NCBI GenBank assembly: GCA_964387025.1
Contig: CAYLUZ010000001.1
Location: 124,001 to 188,000 of the forward strand
DNA: 64,000 nt
Source: PNON01 sp964387025
GTDB lineage: Bacteria; Chloroflexota; Anaerolineae; Anaerolineales; Anaerolineaceae
Direction of reading: 5' to 3'
Shown here: positions 35,186-44,296 of the stretch, in pieces
Numbering within the stretch: the stretch's first letter is position 1
Layout: each line of letters opens with the position of its first letter
Program-made: the position numbers and the translations under genes
The notes under the pieces: model-generated
What the model was told of the DNA's origin: nothing
Databases searched by the model: none
What the model saw: the letters and a program-made list of their open reading frames with translations, nothing else

Positions 35186-36085
35186 ATGATAAAAGTAGGC
35201 TATATTGGTCTTGGATTGATGGGGAAAAATATTGCACGCAACATCCTGAAAGCGGGATTTCCCCTGGTGATCCACAACAGGAGCCAGGCTGCTGTGAATG
35301 AGCTCGTTACGGAAGGTGCGATTCGTGCATCAACTCCGGCCGAAGTTGCCGGACTGGTGGATGTAGTCTTCACGAATCTGCCGGACAGCCCGGATGTGGA
35401 AAAAGTGATCCTTGGAGAGAATGGGGTTATCACCGGGGCGAAAAAGGGATTAATTTGGGTGGATAACTCCACCATTAAACCTGCTGTCGCCAGACAGATC
35501 GCTGCAAAGCTGAATGAAAAAGGGGTCAATTCATTGGATGCGCCCGTCAGCGGCGGTGAAATCGGCGCTCAAAATGGTACCCTGGCCATCATGGTAGGTG
35601 GTCCGGCAGATGCGCTGGGCATCGTTATGCCAATTTTCAAGGCTATGGGAAAGACGATCACACACGTTGGTGATTCGGGAGCCGGGCAAATAGCGAAAGC
35701 AGCCAACCAGATCATGGTCGCAGCTCAGATGGTCGCAATGGGGGAACTAATCATTTTCGCACAAAAAGCAGGGGCTGACCCACAGAAGGTCGTTGAGGCG
35801 ATCAAAGGCGGGGCTGCCCAGTGTTGGACGCTGGACGTGAAAACGCCCAGGTTATTCAAAGGGGTCCGAACACCCGGTTTTAAGGCTCAGATGCAGGCCA
35901 AGGATTTGAATATCATTATAGAAACCGCGCATGAATATGGCATTCCCCTTCCTTCAGCGGCAGTTGACGCTCAATTGTATAACTCGATGGTCGAACTGAA
36001 CCTCGGAAACCAGGACAATTCCGCTGTGATTGGAATTCTAGAATTGTTGGCTAATGTCAAATTGGATGTGAACGATCAAAAGTAA
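35186..36085 (+). CDS. NAD(P)-dependent beta-hydroxyacid dehydrogenase (3-hydroxyisobutyrate / tartronate semialdehyde reductase type)
   Basis: The 299-residue protein is of the usual length and has GLGLMG (residues 8-13) for nucleotide binding, the substrate motif DAPVSGGEIGAQNGTLAIMVGG, and the catalytic lysine in AGQIAKAANQI (K171). Members reduce or oxidise short beta-hydroxyacids; the exact substrate cannot be read. AGGAG precedes the ATG. Confidence 0.92.
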   Translation: MIKVGYIGLGLMGKNIARNILKAGFPLVIHNRSQAAVNELVTEGAIRASTPAEVAGLVDVVFTNLPDSPDVEKVILGENGVITGAKKGLIWVDNSTIKPAVARQIAAKLNEKGVNSLDAPVSGGEIGAQNGTLAIMVGGPADALGIVMPIFKAMGKTITHVGDSGAGQIAKAANQIMVAAQMVAMGELIIFAQKAGADPQKVVEAIKGGAAQCWTLDVKTPRLFKGVRTPGFKAQMQAKDLNIIIETAHEYGIPLPSAAVDAQLYNSMVELNLGNQDNSAVIGILELLANVKLDVNDQK

Positions 36086-36277
36086 ATTCGATTCGGAGTT
36101 TAAACAAGAAATCAATTGACTGCAAAATCATAATATATAAATAGATCCATAATCGTGCCTCTATTTATGATCCTTAATAATGTCGTATACTTTTATTAAG
36201 TGTCAGGTAAATGTCGTGCTTACGACATTGAGCCAGCCGCCCTTCGTGAGTATAGTAAACGCAAAACGGAGGCAAAA

Positions 36278-36862
36278 ATGATCCAACCTATTATCGGTCA
36301 AAGAGTAGCCGAATTACGGCAGCAAAAATCGTTCACACAGGAACGCCTGGCAGAATTGTGCGATGTCAGTACAAGGACGATCCAGCGTATTGAAAGCGGG
36401 GAGGTTGAACCTCGTTCTTTTACTCGCACCAGCCTAAGCAATGTATTGGATTTTGATTTTGGCGAAGACACCACCCAGAACGATATGCTTTGGCTGGTGG
36501 TGATGCACCTGAGCAGCTCCCTGCTGATGGTGATCATCCCCCTATTGATCTGGTCCTGGAAGAGAAAAACTAGCACCATCATTGACAGGCAGGGACGGGA
36601 GGTACTGAATTTTCAAATCACGATGACACTCCTGCTTTTCGGGGCAGTACTACTACGGATGGGTATTGAGTTAGGAGGTGTGGCATTATTGATCCTGGAT
36701 GCGAATGCTCCCGTCTTGTTGCTAACCGTCCTCGTATCGGTCAGTATGCTCCCTTTAATACTAATTGGGATTTATTCGATCATTCAAGCTATTAGGAATA
36801 CGATTCTAGCTGTTAGTGAGAAACCAATCCATTATCCATTAAGCATACATTTCATCAAGTAA
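36278..36862 (+). CDS. XRE-family regulator fused to a membrane domain (DUF4870-like)
   Basis: I choose the ATG at 36278 because CGGAGG precedes it. Residues 5-55 form an XRE helix-turn-helix (IGQRVAELRQQKSFTQERLAELCDVSTRTIQRIESG). The rest has three or four membrane helices, with DRQGREVLNFQITMTLL, which matches the DUF4870 pattern as I recall it. A DNA-binding domain anchored in the membrane suggests that it senses membrane state, but no target gene is apparent. A terminator follows at 36884. Confidence 0.83.
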   Translation: MIQPIIGQRVAELRQQKSFTQERLAELCDVSTRTIQRIESGEVEPRSFTRTSLSNVLDFDFGEDTTQNDMLWLVVMHLSSSLLMVIIPLLIWSWKRKTSTIIDRQGREVLNFQITMTLLLFGAVLLRMGIELGGVALLILDANAPVLLLTVLVSVSMLPLILIGIYSIIQAIRNTILAVSEKPIHYPLSIHFIK

Positions 36863-36883
36863 CCACATTTGTCTGAACAAAAT

Positions 36884-36915
36884 AAAGATGCACAATCGAA
36901 TATTGTGCATCTTTT
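36884..36915 (+). terminator. Rho-independent terminator
   Basis: AAAGATGCACAAT (36884-36896) pairs with ATTGTGCATCTTT (36902-36914), thirteen bases with a five-base loop, and a short T-run follows. It lies after the XRE gene and before the convergent nucleoside phosphorylase gene. Confidence 0.88.
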
Positions 36916-36978
36916 AGTTTATTATCAGTTCATACTGCTGAGCTTGTGAAAAGAATATAAGCAGGTAGGCGCTAAAAA

Positions 36979-37695
36979 TTAAGCTTTTCCGCTTTGTCTT
37001 ACCCACCCCTCAAGGTGTCCCAGGAGGTTCAACATCACTCCTGTTGCTCTTTCGGCAAATAAGTCGATATTATCGTACACTTCGCCACCATCACTCCCCA
37101 CAAGGTCGGAGACTCCCCGCAAGATCAGGCAAGGCACATTGTTCGCCTTGGAGATGAACGCGATTGCCCCAGATTCCCAATCTCCAGCCACCGCGCCGTA
37201 TTTGCGCATCAACTCGGGGATCTCACCTGCCACAAGATCACAGTCTCCCGAAACCAGCAACGTTCTGCGTACTGGCTGCGGATATGGTTCATTTAGGAAG
37301 GATAGATCCAGTTCGGTGGTATAGGCCCGGATTGCCACATCCGGATCTAGCATTTGTTCGATCAGGTCGTACACAATGGTCTTTTCCACCAGGATCACCT
37401 CGTTAATATCCACCTGCCCGGCAAAACCCCCGCAGGTTCCCAGGTTGATGATCAACTTCGGGTTCCATCGCGAGATGGCATACTGGGTCGAACCAGCAGC
37501 CTTGATCTTTCCCCACCCGCCATGCAGGAAGACAAGCTCATCACCGGATGATAATTTCAAGTGAAAGCAATCGCCAAAGGGGGTAGGTTCAAGGTTTGCA
37601 GGATGATAATATCCCAGCACAGCTTGCCATTCCTGGCTGGCGGAGATTAATACGACAATGGGGTTTTTTATAATTGGATTATTCTGACTGTTCAA
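36979..37695 (-). CDS. Nucleoside phosphorylase superfamily protein (MTA/SAH nucleosidase-like)
   Basis: I start at TTG 37695, since AGAGG lies upstream and the fold begins with NPIVVLISASQEW; the frame is open for another 66 codons inside the glycosyltransferase gene. The 238-residue protein has PKLIINLGTCGGFAG, the substrate segment AVAGDWESGAIAFISKANNVP and LILRGVSDLVG, which fit the nucleosidase/phosphorylase superfamily, including the catalytic aspartate in VSD. The exact nucleoside is undetermined. It overlaps the upstream gene by 17 bases. Confidence 0.85.
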   Translation of the reverse strand: MNSQNNPIIKNPIVVLISASQEWQAVLGYYHPANLEPTPFGDCFHLKLSSGDELVFLHGGWGKIKAAGSTQYAISRWNPKLIINLGTCGGFAGQVDINEVILVEKTIVYDLIEQMLDPDVAIRAYTTELDLSFLNEPYPQPVRRTLLVSGDCDLVAGEIPELMRKYGAVAGDWESGAIAFISKANNVPCLILRGVSDLVGSDGGEVYDNIDLFAERATGVMLNLLGHLEGWVRQSGKA

Positions 37696-38918
37696 GTTTT
37701 TGCCTCTGGTCGTGCCGGTATTTCCTCCTGAGCAGGCTGGCCAGGTGCGATCGCTCAAATAAGTGGGTGACGGAACGAAATTGAATCTCAACTTGTGAAA
37801 GCTGCATGATCTCGTCAGCGATCTTAAAAGCCGCATCTGGTTTGCCTTGCTCGCTCGCACAGGATTTGCGCTGTATCCAGACCAGCCTGTCATTCTCCAG
37901 CCAGTGGGCTATGACCTCCAGCAGTTTTGAAGAATTTTCCACTATTTCCCCCGCTCCAGTCGAAACTACAAATTCAGCGTTCCCGCTTTCCTGCCCGGGG
38001 AGAACATTGACCAGGATCATGGGTAATCCGGCAGCCATGGCTTCCGAAACGATCAGCCCGCCGGCTTTACAGATCACCGCGTCAGATGCGTTCAATAAAG
38101 CGGGGATGAAATCCACATAGTTGTAGATACGTACCGGGACGTGCCAATCCACCTGACGCATGCACTGATACAGCTCATCGTCTCCTCCGGCAACCAGCAC
38201 CAATTCAACGGGATGGCCGCTGTGGTTCAGCCCTTCGAATCTCCGGCAGTCCATCCACCCTTTTACTACCGACCACGAGAATGATGAACTTGTCCGGATT
38301 CAACCCCAGGTCTGCCCGAATCTCAGCTTTTGACCGTTTTTCTTTGCATATCGAAGTGGAAACAGGGATACCGGTAACAAGCACCTTATCGGGGGATAAA
38401 CCCGACTTGATAGCCTGCTGAAAGACATTTTGGGTGGGTACCATCAACCGTTCCGTCCCGCTATTGAACCAGACCCGATGCACATTGATCAGGTCTGTTA
38501 CCACTGTCACCATGGGCAGGCTGGTTTGCTTCATTGTGAATACCGCATCCAACGGTGCCTGGTAAACAGGATAGGTGGTTACAACGATATCCGGCTTGAC
38601 ACGTTTCACCAGATCGCTCATGACCTCATACAACATAAGGGTAAGTGCTGTCTCCACAAAAAGCGCTGGTACTGTGGCATCGCTGACATCATATCCGATT
38701 TTGTAGAGCTCGGGAACGGACTTGATAATATTGTCATAATCTGACTGGCTATCGCGGAGATAAAATGGCGTTCGCTCATCCTGCAATGGGTTGACAATAT
38801 CCACGTGGCACAGCTTGCCATATTTTTCTTCAAGTCCCGACTTGATCGCGAATGCCGCACTGCGATGCCCAAAACCAGCGTCCGCATAGAGAATGAGGAT
38901 CTTTTTTCTGCAGTTCAT
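37679..38918 (-). pseudogene. MGDG-synthase-type glycosyltransferase split by a frameshift
   Basis: Two frames make up one protein. The first (38918-38205) has the N-terminal motif YADAGFGHRSAAFAIKSGLEEKYG and continues to KFIILVVGSKRVDGLPEI. The second (from about 38254 to 37679) continues with GLNHSGHPVELVLVAGGDDELYQ and the nucleotide-sugar block CKAGGLIVSEAMAAGLPMILV. Joined by a +1 shift near 38235-38245 they give one full processive diacylglycerol glycosyltransferase. The break lies at GAG ATT C GAA GGG, with no long homopolymer, so it may be a real one-base insertion, a two-base deletion or a sequence error. Such enzymes make glycolipids at the membrane. Confidence 0.85.
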
Positions 38919-38983
38919 CTTCCCTCCAAATTATGGCGTTCTCATAATACCAAATGATGAGGGCAAATTGTGCTTAACGATGA

Positions 38984-39469
38984 TTATGGATGTCCATCGG
39001 TCAGGTAATGACTCAATAGTATGAGCGCTTTTTCTGCTGATAACTCTTTGATCTGGATCCGGTTCCCTTTGAACAGAAATCGAAAAGCCCATTCTCCCGT
39101 CGGAGTGCTCAATCCAAACCAGACTGTTCCCACCGGTTTGTGCAGCAGTCCACCCCCGGGTCCGGCTATTCCGCTAACTGAAACACCAATATCGGCAGCG
39201 AGAGCTTGCCGGATTCCACGTGCCATCTCCAGCACGGTTTCTTCACTCACCGCACCGTACTTCTCCAGGGTGGCATGGTTTACACCCAACAGTTTTTCTT
39301 TTGCTTCATAAGCATAAGCTGTCACGCTTCCTAGGTAGTAATCAGAGCTTCCGGGAATATTGGTGATGCGGTGTCCAATCAACCCGCCGGTGCAGGATTC
39401 TGCCACTGCCAGTTTCAGTCCCCTGGTTTTGAGTAGCCCGCCGATTTCTTCTTCCAGTAATATCGCCAC
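38984..39469 (-). CDS. pncC: Nicotinamide-nucleotide amidohydrolase (CinA C-terminal domain)
   Basis: The 161-residue protein is the stand-alone CinA-C/PncC domain: AVAESCTGGLIGHRIT with the catalytic serine (S25), GSVTAYAYEAKEKLLGV and GIAGPGGG. PncC hydrolyses nicotinamide mononucleotide to recycle NAD. The N-terminal CinA domain is absent. It leads the minus-strand group with the glycosyltransferase and the phosphorylase and is divergent from uvrC. Confidence 0.93.
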   Translation of the reverse strand: MAILLEEEIGGLLKTRGLKLAVAESCTGGLIGHRITNIPGSSDYYLGSVTAYAYEAKEKLLGVNHATLEKYGAVSEETVLEMARGIRQALAADIGVSVSGIAGPGGGLLHKPVGTVWFGLSTPTGEWAFRFLFKGNRIQIKELSAEKALILLSHYLTDGHP

Positions 39470-39581
39470 TAAGTTCTCCGTTCAGATATATTCTAACCTA
39501 AAATGTGAGACGAAAACCCATATCTTTTAGCGATCCCCTCTCTACACGGTCGACCCACACAAAGAGTTGGTGTTAAAATAT

Positions 39582-41447
39582 ATGGAAATGGAAATCACAC
39601 CAAATATTCAAAGCATACTGGATAACCTGCCCCTCAAACCCGGCTGTTATATTATGAAAGGCAGCGACGGGACGGTGATCTATGTGGGGAAAGCTATCAA
39701 TCTGCGCAACCGGGTGCGCAGTTATTTCCATAAACTGGCGGAATGGGACCATAAAACCCGTAAATTGGTACCCAATGTCACTGATATAGAGTGGATCGTG
39801 GTCGGTTCAGAGTTGGAAGCTTTGATCCTGGAAATGAACCTGATCAAGAAGCACCGGCCGCGTTACAACGTCCGGCTGAAGGACGATAAGAAATATCCGT
39901 ATATTAAAGTGCATTGGATGGATGATTTCCCGAAGGTCACCATTACACGTGAGATGGAAAAGGATGGCAACCGTTATTTCGGTCCATATACCTCCGTATG
40001 GGCTGTTCACCAAACAATGGATCTGCTGCGCAGAATATTTCCTTTCTTAACCTGTGACCGCGTGATCACCGGTATGGATGAGCGCGCCTGCCTTTACTAT
40101 GATATCCATCTCTGCTCGGCTCCCTGCATAGGGGTGATCGCCATGGCAGCTTATCGCCAGAACATAGAAGACCTGTGTTTCTTCCTGGAAGGGCATACCA
40201 AGCCCATCATTTCCCGCCTGCAGGTAGAGATGGATACAGCATCAGAGGACCTGAAGTTTGAGAAAGCAGCCGCTCTGCGCGACCAGATCCAGGCGATCAA
40301 TACGGTGGTGGAAAAACAGAAGGTGATCAGTTCGGACCAGACAGACTCGGATGTGATTGCCATAGCCCGTGCCGATAATGAAGCCTGTGTGCAGATCTTC
40401 TTCATTCGGGCTGGAAAACTGATCGGCCGCGAGTATTTCATCCTCGAAGGCACTGAAGATTCAAGCGATTCAGAAGTGGTTTCGCAGTTCCTGAAGCAGT
40501 TCTATTCCGAGGCAGCTACTCTGCCGTCAGAAGTCCTTCTGCCCAATGATATTGAAGAAGCAAATATCATCAAACAATGGCTGGCTTCCCGTAATAACAA
40601 CCACAAGGTGGAACTGCTGGTTCCGCGCCGAGGCGCTAATCACGACCTGGTGGAGATGGCTGCCGAAAACGCCACCGACACATTGAATTCATTGCGTGCC
40701 CGCTGGCAGGCGGATACGCACAAGCAGGCTGAAGCACTGGGGGAATTGCGCGATGCCCTGGGTTTGTTGGTTCCCATCAATAAGATCGAGTGTTATGACA
40801 TCTCAAATATCCAGGGAACCGCTTCGGTCGGCAGCATGGTCATATTCGAACAGGGCGTGCCCAACAAAAAGAATTACCGCCAGTTCAACATCAAGAGTGT
40901 AGATGGTCCCGATGACTTCGCGAGCATGGAAGAAGTGTTGACCCGGCGCTTTGGAAGGTGGAAGGCAGCCGAAGAAGAGAATATTCCGGGGAAGAAACCT
41001 GATCCGGCCTTTTCGATCCTGCCGGACTTGCTCATCGTGGATGGCGGCAAAGGCCAATTGGGGCGGGCTGTAAAAGTGCTGGAAACGTATGGATTGCAGG
41101 AACGTGTTCCGGTGGTCGGGCTGGCCAAACAGCAGGAGGAACTATTCCGCCCGGGTATATCCGAATCTGTGCTGCTGCCAAGACACAGCCAGGCTTTATA
41201 CCTGATTCAACGGATCCGCGACGAAGCGCACCGCTTTGCCATCACTGCACATCGCAAGAAACGCACAAAGACCGGTCTGGCTTCACGCCTGGATTCCATC
41301 CCCGGAGTCGGCCCCAACCGGCGTAAGGCGTTATTGATCCAATTCGGCTCGATCGAAGCTATCAAGGAAGCGACCATTGAGCAGTTGGCAGCGGTGAAAG
41401 GGATCACCCTTCAGGTTGCCCGGTCCGTAAAAGCCGGCCTGGAATAA
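39582..41447 (+). CDS. uvrC: UvrABC system protein C
   Basis: UvrC makes both incisions around DNA lesions in nucleotide excision repair. The protein, about 621 residues from the ATG at 39582, has the GIY-YIG nuclease at the start (GCYIMKGSDGTVIYVGKAINLRNRVRSYFH), a UVR motif in the middle (AALRDQIQAI), the RNase-H-like second nuclease (IECYDISNIQGTASVGSMV, then LPDLLIVDGGKGQL) and C-terminal helix-hairpin-helices (LDSIPGVGPNRRKALL). The start is uncertain by five codons. Confidence 0.97.
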   Translation: MEMEITPNIQSILDNLPLKPGCYIMKGSDGTVIYVGKAINLRNRVRSYFHKLAEWDHKTRKLVPNVTDIEWIVVGSELEALILEMNLIKKHRPRYNVRLKDDKKYPYIKVHWMDDFPKVTITREMEKDGNRYFGPYTSVWAVHQTMDLLRRIFPFLTCDRVITGMDERACLYYDIHLCSAPCIGVIAMAAYRQNIEDLCFFLEGHTKPIISRLQVEMDTASEDLKFEKAAALRDQIQAINTVVEKQKVISSDQTDSDVIAIARADNEACVQIFFIRAGKLIGREYFILEGTEDSSDSEVVSQFLKQFYSEAATLPSEVLLPNDIEEANIIKQWLASRNNNHKVELLVPRRGANHDLVEMAAENATDTLNSLRARWQADTHKQAEALGELRDALGLLVPINKIECYDISNIQGTASVGSMVIFEQGVPNKKNYRQFNIKSVDGPDDFASMEEVLTRRFGRWKAAEEENIPGKKPDPAFSILPDLLIVDGGKGQLGRAVKVLETYGLQERVPVVGLAKQQEELFRPGISESVLLPRHSQALYLIQRIRDEAHRFAITAHRKKRTKTGLASRLDSIPGVGPNRRKALLIQFGSIEAIKEATIEQLAAVKGITLQVARSVKAGLE

Positions 41448-41481
41448 AGAGTTGCTCTCAATGGATTCAGTCAATCGGTAG

Positions 41482-41503
41482 GGGTCGACCTATGTGTCGA
41501 CCC
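41482..41503. repeat. Short palindrome of the dispersed GTAGGGGTCGAC family
   Basis: GGGTCGAC (41482-41489) pairs with GTCGACCC (41496-41503) around a six-base loop (CTATGT). It lies in the gap between uvrC and ychF and resembles the hairpins at 29363 and 45053. Confidence 0.55.
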
Positions 41504-41508
41504 AATAA

Positions 41509-41547
41509 AAAACCTTCCGAAGTAAGTATCGACTTCAGAAGGTTTTT
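41509..41547. terminator. Bidirectional terminator between uvrC and ychF
   Basis: AAAACCTTC/GAAGGTTTT pairs with an inner GAAGT/ACTTC helix (41509-41547); A-runs and T-runs flank it on both sides, so it can end both convergent genes. Confidence 0.88.
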
Positions 41548-41567
41548 AATGTTTACAAAAATTCAAA

Positions 41568-42635
41568 TTAAATATTGAACCGGATATTCAGGATATCCCC
41601 ATCCAGGACGATATATTCCTTCCCCTCCAAGCGGAACTTTCCTTTGCTCTTGGCTTCATTCATACTTCCCAGGGCGACCAGGTCATTATAAGCCACCACT
41701 TCTGCGCGGATGAACCCTTTCTGCAGATCTGTATGGATCTCACCCGCTGCTTCAGGAGCAGTTGCCCCGCGATGCACAGTCCATCCCCGGCATTCATCCG
41801 GACCAACTGTGAAGAAAGATTGCAGCCCGAGCAGGTCATACGACAGCCGGATCATACGATTCAGGCTGGGTTCTTCGATGCCGTATTCCTGTAAAAAGAT
41901 CTGCATCTCGTCTGGTGGGAGTTGGGCAATATCCATTTCCAGTTTCCCCTGCAGAGAGACAACCTGGCTGTGTTTGTGGGCGTAAGTGATTGCTGGTTCT
42001 TTTTGACCTTCGGAAAGATTCAGCACAATGAGGGTGGGTTTCCGTGAGAGGAAGCCATACCCGGAGAGCATTTTCTCCTCCTCATGACTGATCTCCATGT
42101 CTTTCAGGGGTTTCTCTTCGCTGAGTACTGCATGGAAGCGTTCGAACAATTCGTGTTCGCGATCGATGACTGCTTTTTCCCTGCCGGCGCCTTTCTTGCG
42201 TTCCTCCGCCAGTCGTTCCAGCTTACGTTCAACAGCGATCAGATCATTCAGGATGAATTCGGTGTCCATGGCGGCGATATCGCGCTGCGGGTCGATGCTT
42301 CCAGCGGCATGCGGCACTTCGTCTGATTCGAAGCAGCGCACCACATGGATGAAGCCGTCCATCTGGGTAAGGTGATTCATTAATGTGCCAGAAATACCGC
42401 TTTTCCCGGCACTGCCATCCAACCCGGCAATGTCGGCATATGTGACCTTGGTGTAAATTGTCTTCTTGGGGTTAAACATCGCGGAAAGCGTGTCCACCCG
42501 CGGGTCGGGAACATCCACCACGGCGGTGTGCACTTCCAACTTACCGCCGGCTCCGGTAGGTACAGTTCCGCGGGTGAGAGCATTATAAAGTGTGGTTTTT
42601 CCAGACTGTGGTAAACCAATGATACCTAAGCGCAT
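41568..42635 (-). CDS. ychF: Ribosome-binding ATPase YchF (OLA1-type)
   Basis: The 355-residue protein has the P-loop GLPQSGKTT (residues 7-15), the downstream ADIAGLDG segment, a helical insertion rich in charged residues and a C-terminal TGS domain (LQKGFIRAEVVAYNDLVALGS). Despite its GTPase fold, YchF hydrolyses ATP and associates with ribosomes. It is likely monocistronic. Confidence 0.95.
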   Translation of the reverse strand: MRLGIIGLPQSGKTTLYNALTRGTVPTGAGGKLEVHTAVVDVPDPRVDTLSAMFNPKKTIYTKVTYADIAGLDGSAGKSGISGTLMNHLTQMDGFIHVVRCFESDEVPHAAGSIDPQRDIAAMDTEFILNDLIAVERKLERLAEERKKGAGREKAVIDREHELFERFHAVLSEEKPLKDMEISHEEEKMLSGYGFLSRKPTLIVLNLSEGQKEPAITYAHKHSQVVSLQGKLEMDIAQLPPDEMQIFLQEYGIEEPSLNRMIRLSYDLLGLQSFFTVGPDECRGWTVHRGATAPEAAGEIHTDLQKGFIRAEVVAYNDLVALGSMNEAKSKGKFRLEGKEYIVLDGDILNIRFNI

Positions 42636-42662
42636 AATATTTTCCTGTGATTCCCGCTCATC

Positions 42663-42691
42663 TTGACCGGAGCGGTGGTTTTAGATATACT
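42663..42691 (+). promoter_or_regulatory. Promoter of tRNA-Leu
   Basis: TTGACC (42663-42668) and TATACT (42686-42691) are 17 bases apart, and the predicted start falls about 10 bases before the tRNA. This is a good sigma-70-type match. Confidence 0.75.
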
Positions 42692-42707
42692 ACAATTCGT
42701 TATAGAT

Positions 42708-42789
42708 GCCGGAGTGGCGGAATTGGCAGACGCGCACGACTCAAAATCGTGTACCTTCGGGTATGTGGGTTCAATTCCCACCTTCGGCA
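42708..42789 (+). tRNA. tRNA-Leu (anticodon CAA)
   Basis: The 82-base RNA folds with a seven-base acceptor stem (GCCGGAG with CTTCGGC, one G-T pair), an anticodon stem CACGA/TCGTG with loop CTCAAAA (anticodon CAA, reading UUG), a long variable arm (TACCTTCGGGTA) as expected for leucine, and a GTGGG/CCCAC T-arm. The gene does not encode the terminal CCA: it reads A, C, C, T, so the last base must be added enzymatically. Confidence 0.96.
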
Positions 42790-42805
42790 CCTCGATTATA
42801 ACATG

Positions 42806-42833
42806 ACCCCCTCACAGCGTTGCGGGGGTTTTC
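42806..42833 (+). terminator. Terminator after tRNA-Leu
   Basis: ACCCCC (42806-42811) pairs with GGGGGT (42824-42829) and a run of T follows. Confidence 0.8.
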
Positions 42834-42938
42834 ATTTATATTGATGGGGAATGAATATTCTATGAATAATATTTTTCCTGTTGTGATACCATTAAAGTAC
42901 GTTCAATAATTTTACTTAATGGTGGATTGGAGGCAGAT

Positions 42939-44210
42939 ATGGATTCGATGAATAATATCCTGGCTGTCATTCTTGGAGGCGGTAGGGGCGCAAGGTTGTA
43001 TCCCCTCACAAAGTATCGTTCCAAACCTGCCGTCCCGATGGGCGGTAAATACCGGCTGATCGATGTTCCCATCAGTAATTGCATCAATTCGGGGTTGTAC
43101 CGGATCGCGGTTTTGACACAATTTAATTCAGTATCTTTGCACAGGCATATTTCACGCACCTACAGTTTCGATTCCTTCCACACCGGATATGTTCAGGTCT
43201 GGGCAGCTGAGCAGACTTCCAGTAGCTCGGACTGGTACCAAGGCACCGCTGATGCAGTTCGTAAACAATTATGGCAGATCAAATCTGCTGACGCTGATTT
43301 TGTACTTATTCTAGCTGGTGACCATCTTTACCGGATGGATTATGCGGCTATGGCAGATTTCCACTGCCAGAATAAAGCCGATATCACCGTGGCCGTCCAG
43401 CCGGTTGCTAGACATGATGCCAATCGCTTTGGAATCCTCAAGCGCGATCCAGGGTGTAGAATTACAAATTTTGCTGAAAAACCCGTAGATCCCAAAATTC
43501 TCGAGGAAATGGTGAGCCGCGACGATAAGAATAAACCTTATCTGGGGTCGATGGGTATCTACATGTTCAAAACGGATGTATTAATGGAACTGATTGGCAA
43601 TACCACCTTTGATGACTTTGGCGGCGATGTCATTCCGTATGCTTTGGACAAGAAAAAAGTGTTTGGCTACGATTTCGACGGTTACTGGGAAGATATTGGA
43701 ACTATCCGATCTTTTTACGACACCAACCTGGCGCTGACCCTGCCCGAACCGCCTTTCAACATGTTCGATGCCAATAACCCGATCTACACAGCCCCGTTGT
43801 TTCTGCCCTGTTCGCATATTATTAATAGTTCCCTCGAGCAAACCCTCCTTGCGGATGGTTGTTGGATCGATAATGCCACCATCAGGCACTCCAGTATCGG
43901 TGTACGCAGCCGCGTAGAACATGGCAGCCAAATTGTGGATAGTATCATTATGGGTGCAGATTATTACGAAAAAGCCCGGCTTAGGTCCAAACACAAGATT
44001 CCGATAGGAATTGGCCCCGGCTGCCAGATCGAAGGTGCCATCATCGATAAGAATGCCCGGTTAGGTGCGGGAGTTATAATTCGAAAATTCCCGCGGGGAA
44101 CCGATATGGATATGGATGACTGGGTGGTAAGGGATGGCATTGTTGTTGTGCCAAAAGATGTTGAAATCCCGGCCGGAACACGGATTTCTCCTGATATCCC
44201 ACTGTTCTGA
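42939..44210 (+). CDS. glgC: Glucose-1-phosphate adenylyltransferase
   Basis: GlgC makes ADP-glucose for glycogen synthesis. From the ATG at 42939 (GGAGG upstream) the protein has about 423 residues with GGGRGARLYPLT, SKPAVPMGGKYRLIDVPISNC, the LAGDHLYRMDY catalytic segment, and the DYWEDIGTI-like GYWEDIGTIRSFYDTN. The C-terminal left-handed helix repeats are present. No other glg gene lies next to it. Confidence 0.96.
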   Translation: MDSMNNILAVILGGGRGARLYPLTKYRSKPAVPMGGKYRLIDVPISNCINSGLYRIAVLTQFNSVSLHRHISRTYSFDSFHTGYVQVWAAEQTSSSSDWYQGTADAVRKQLWQIKSADADFVLILAGDHLYRMDYAAMADFHCQNKADITVAVQPVARHDANRFGILKRDPGCRITNFAEKPVDPKILEEMVSRDDKNKPYLGSMGIYMFKTDVLMELIGNTTFDDFGGDVIPYALDKKKVFGYDFDGYWEDIGTIRSFYDTNLALTLPEPPFNMFDANNPIYTAPLFLPCSHIINSSLEQTLLADGCWIDNATIRHSSIGVRSRVEHGSQIVDSIIMGADYYEKARLRSKHKIPIGIGPGCQIEGAIIDKNARLGAGVIIRKFPRGTDMDMDDWVVRDGIVVVPKDVEIPAGTRISPDIPLF

Positions 44211-44296
44211 TTCTTTGCTGGTGGAATATTTAACATAATTGTCTTTAGCGGGAATATTAAAAACGCTAATTATAGGGATCATCTTTGGTATTTACA

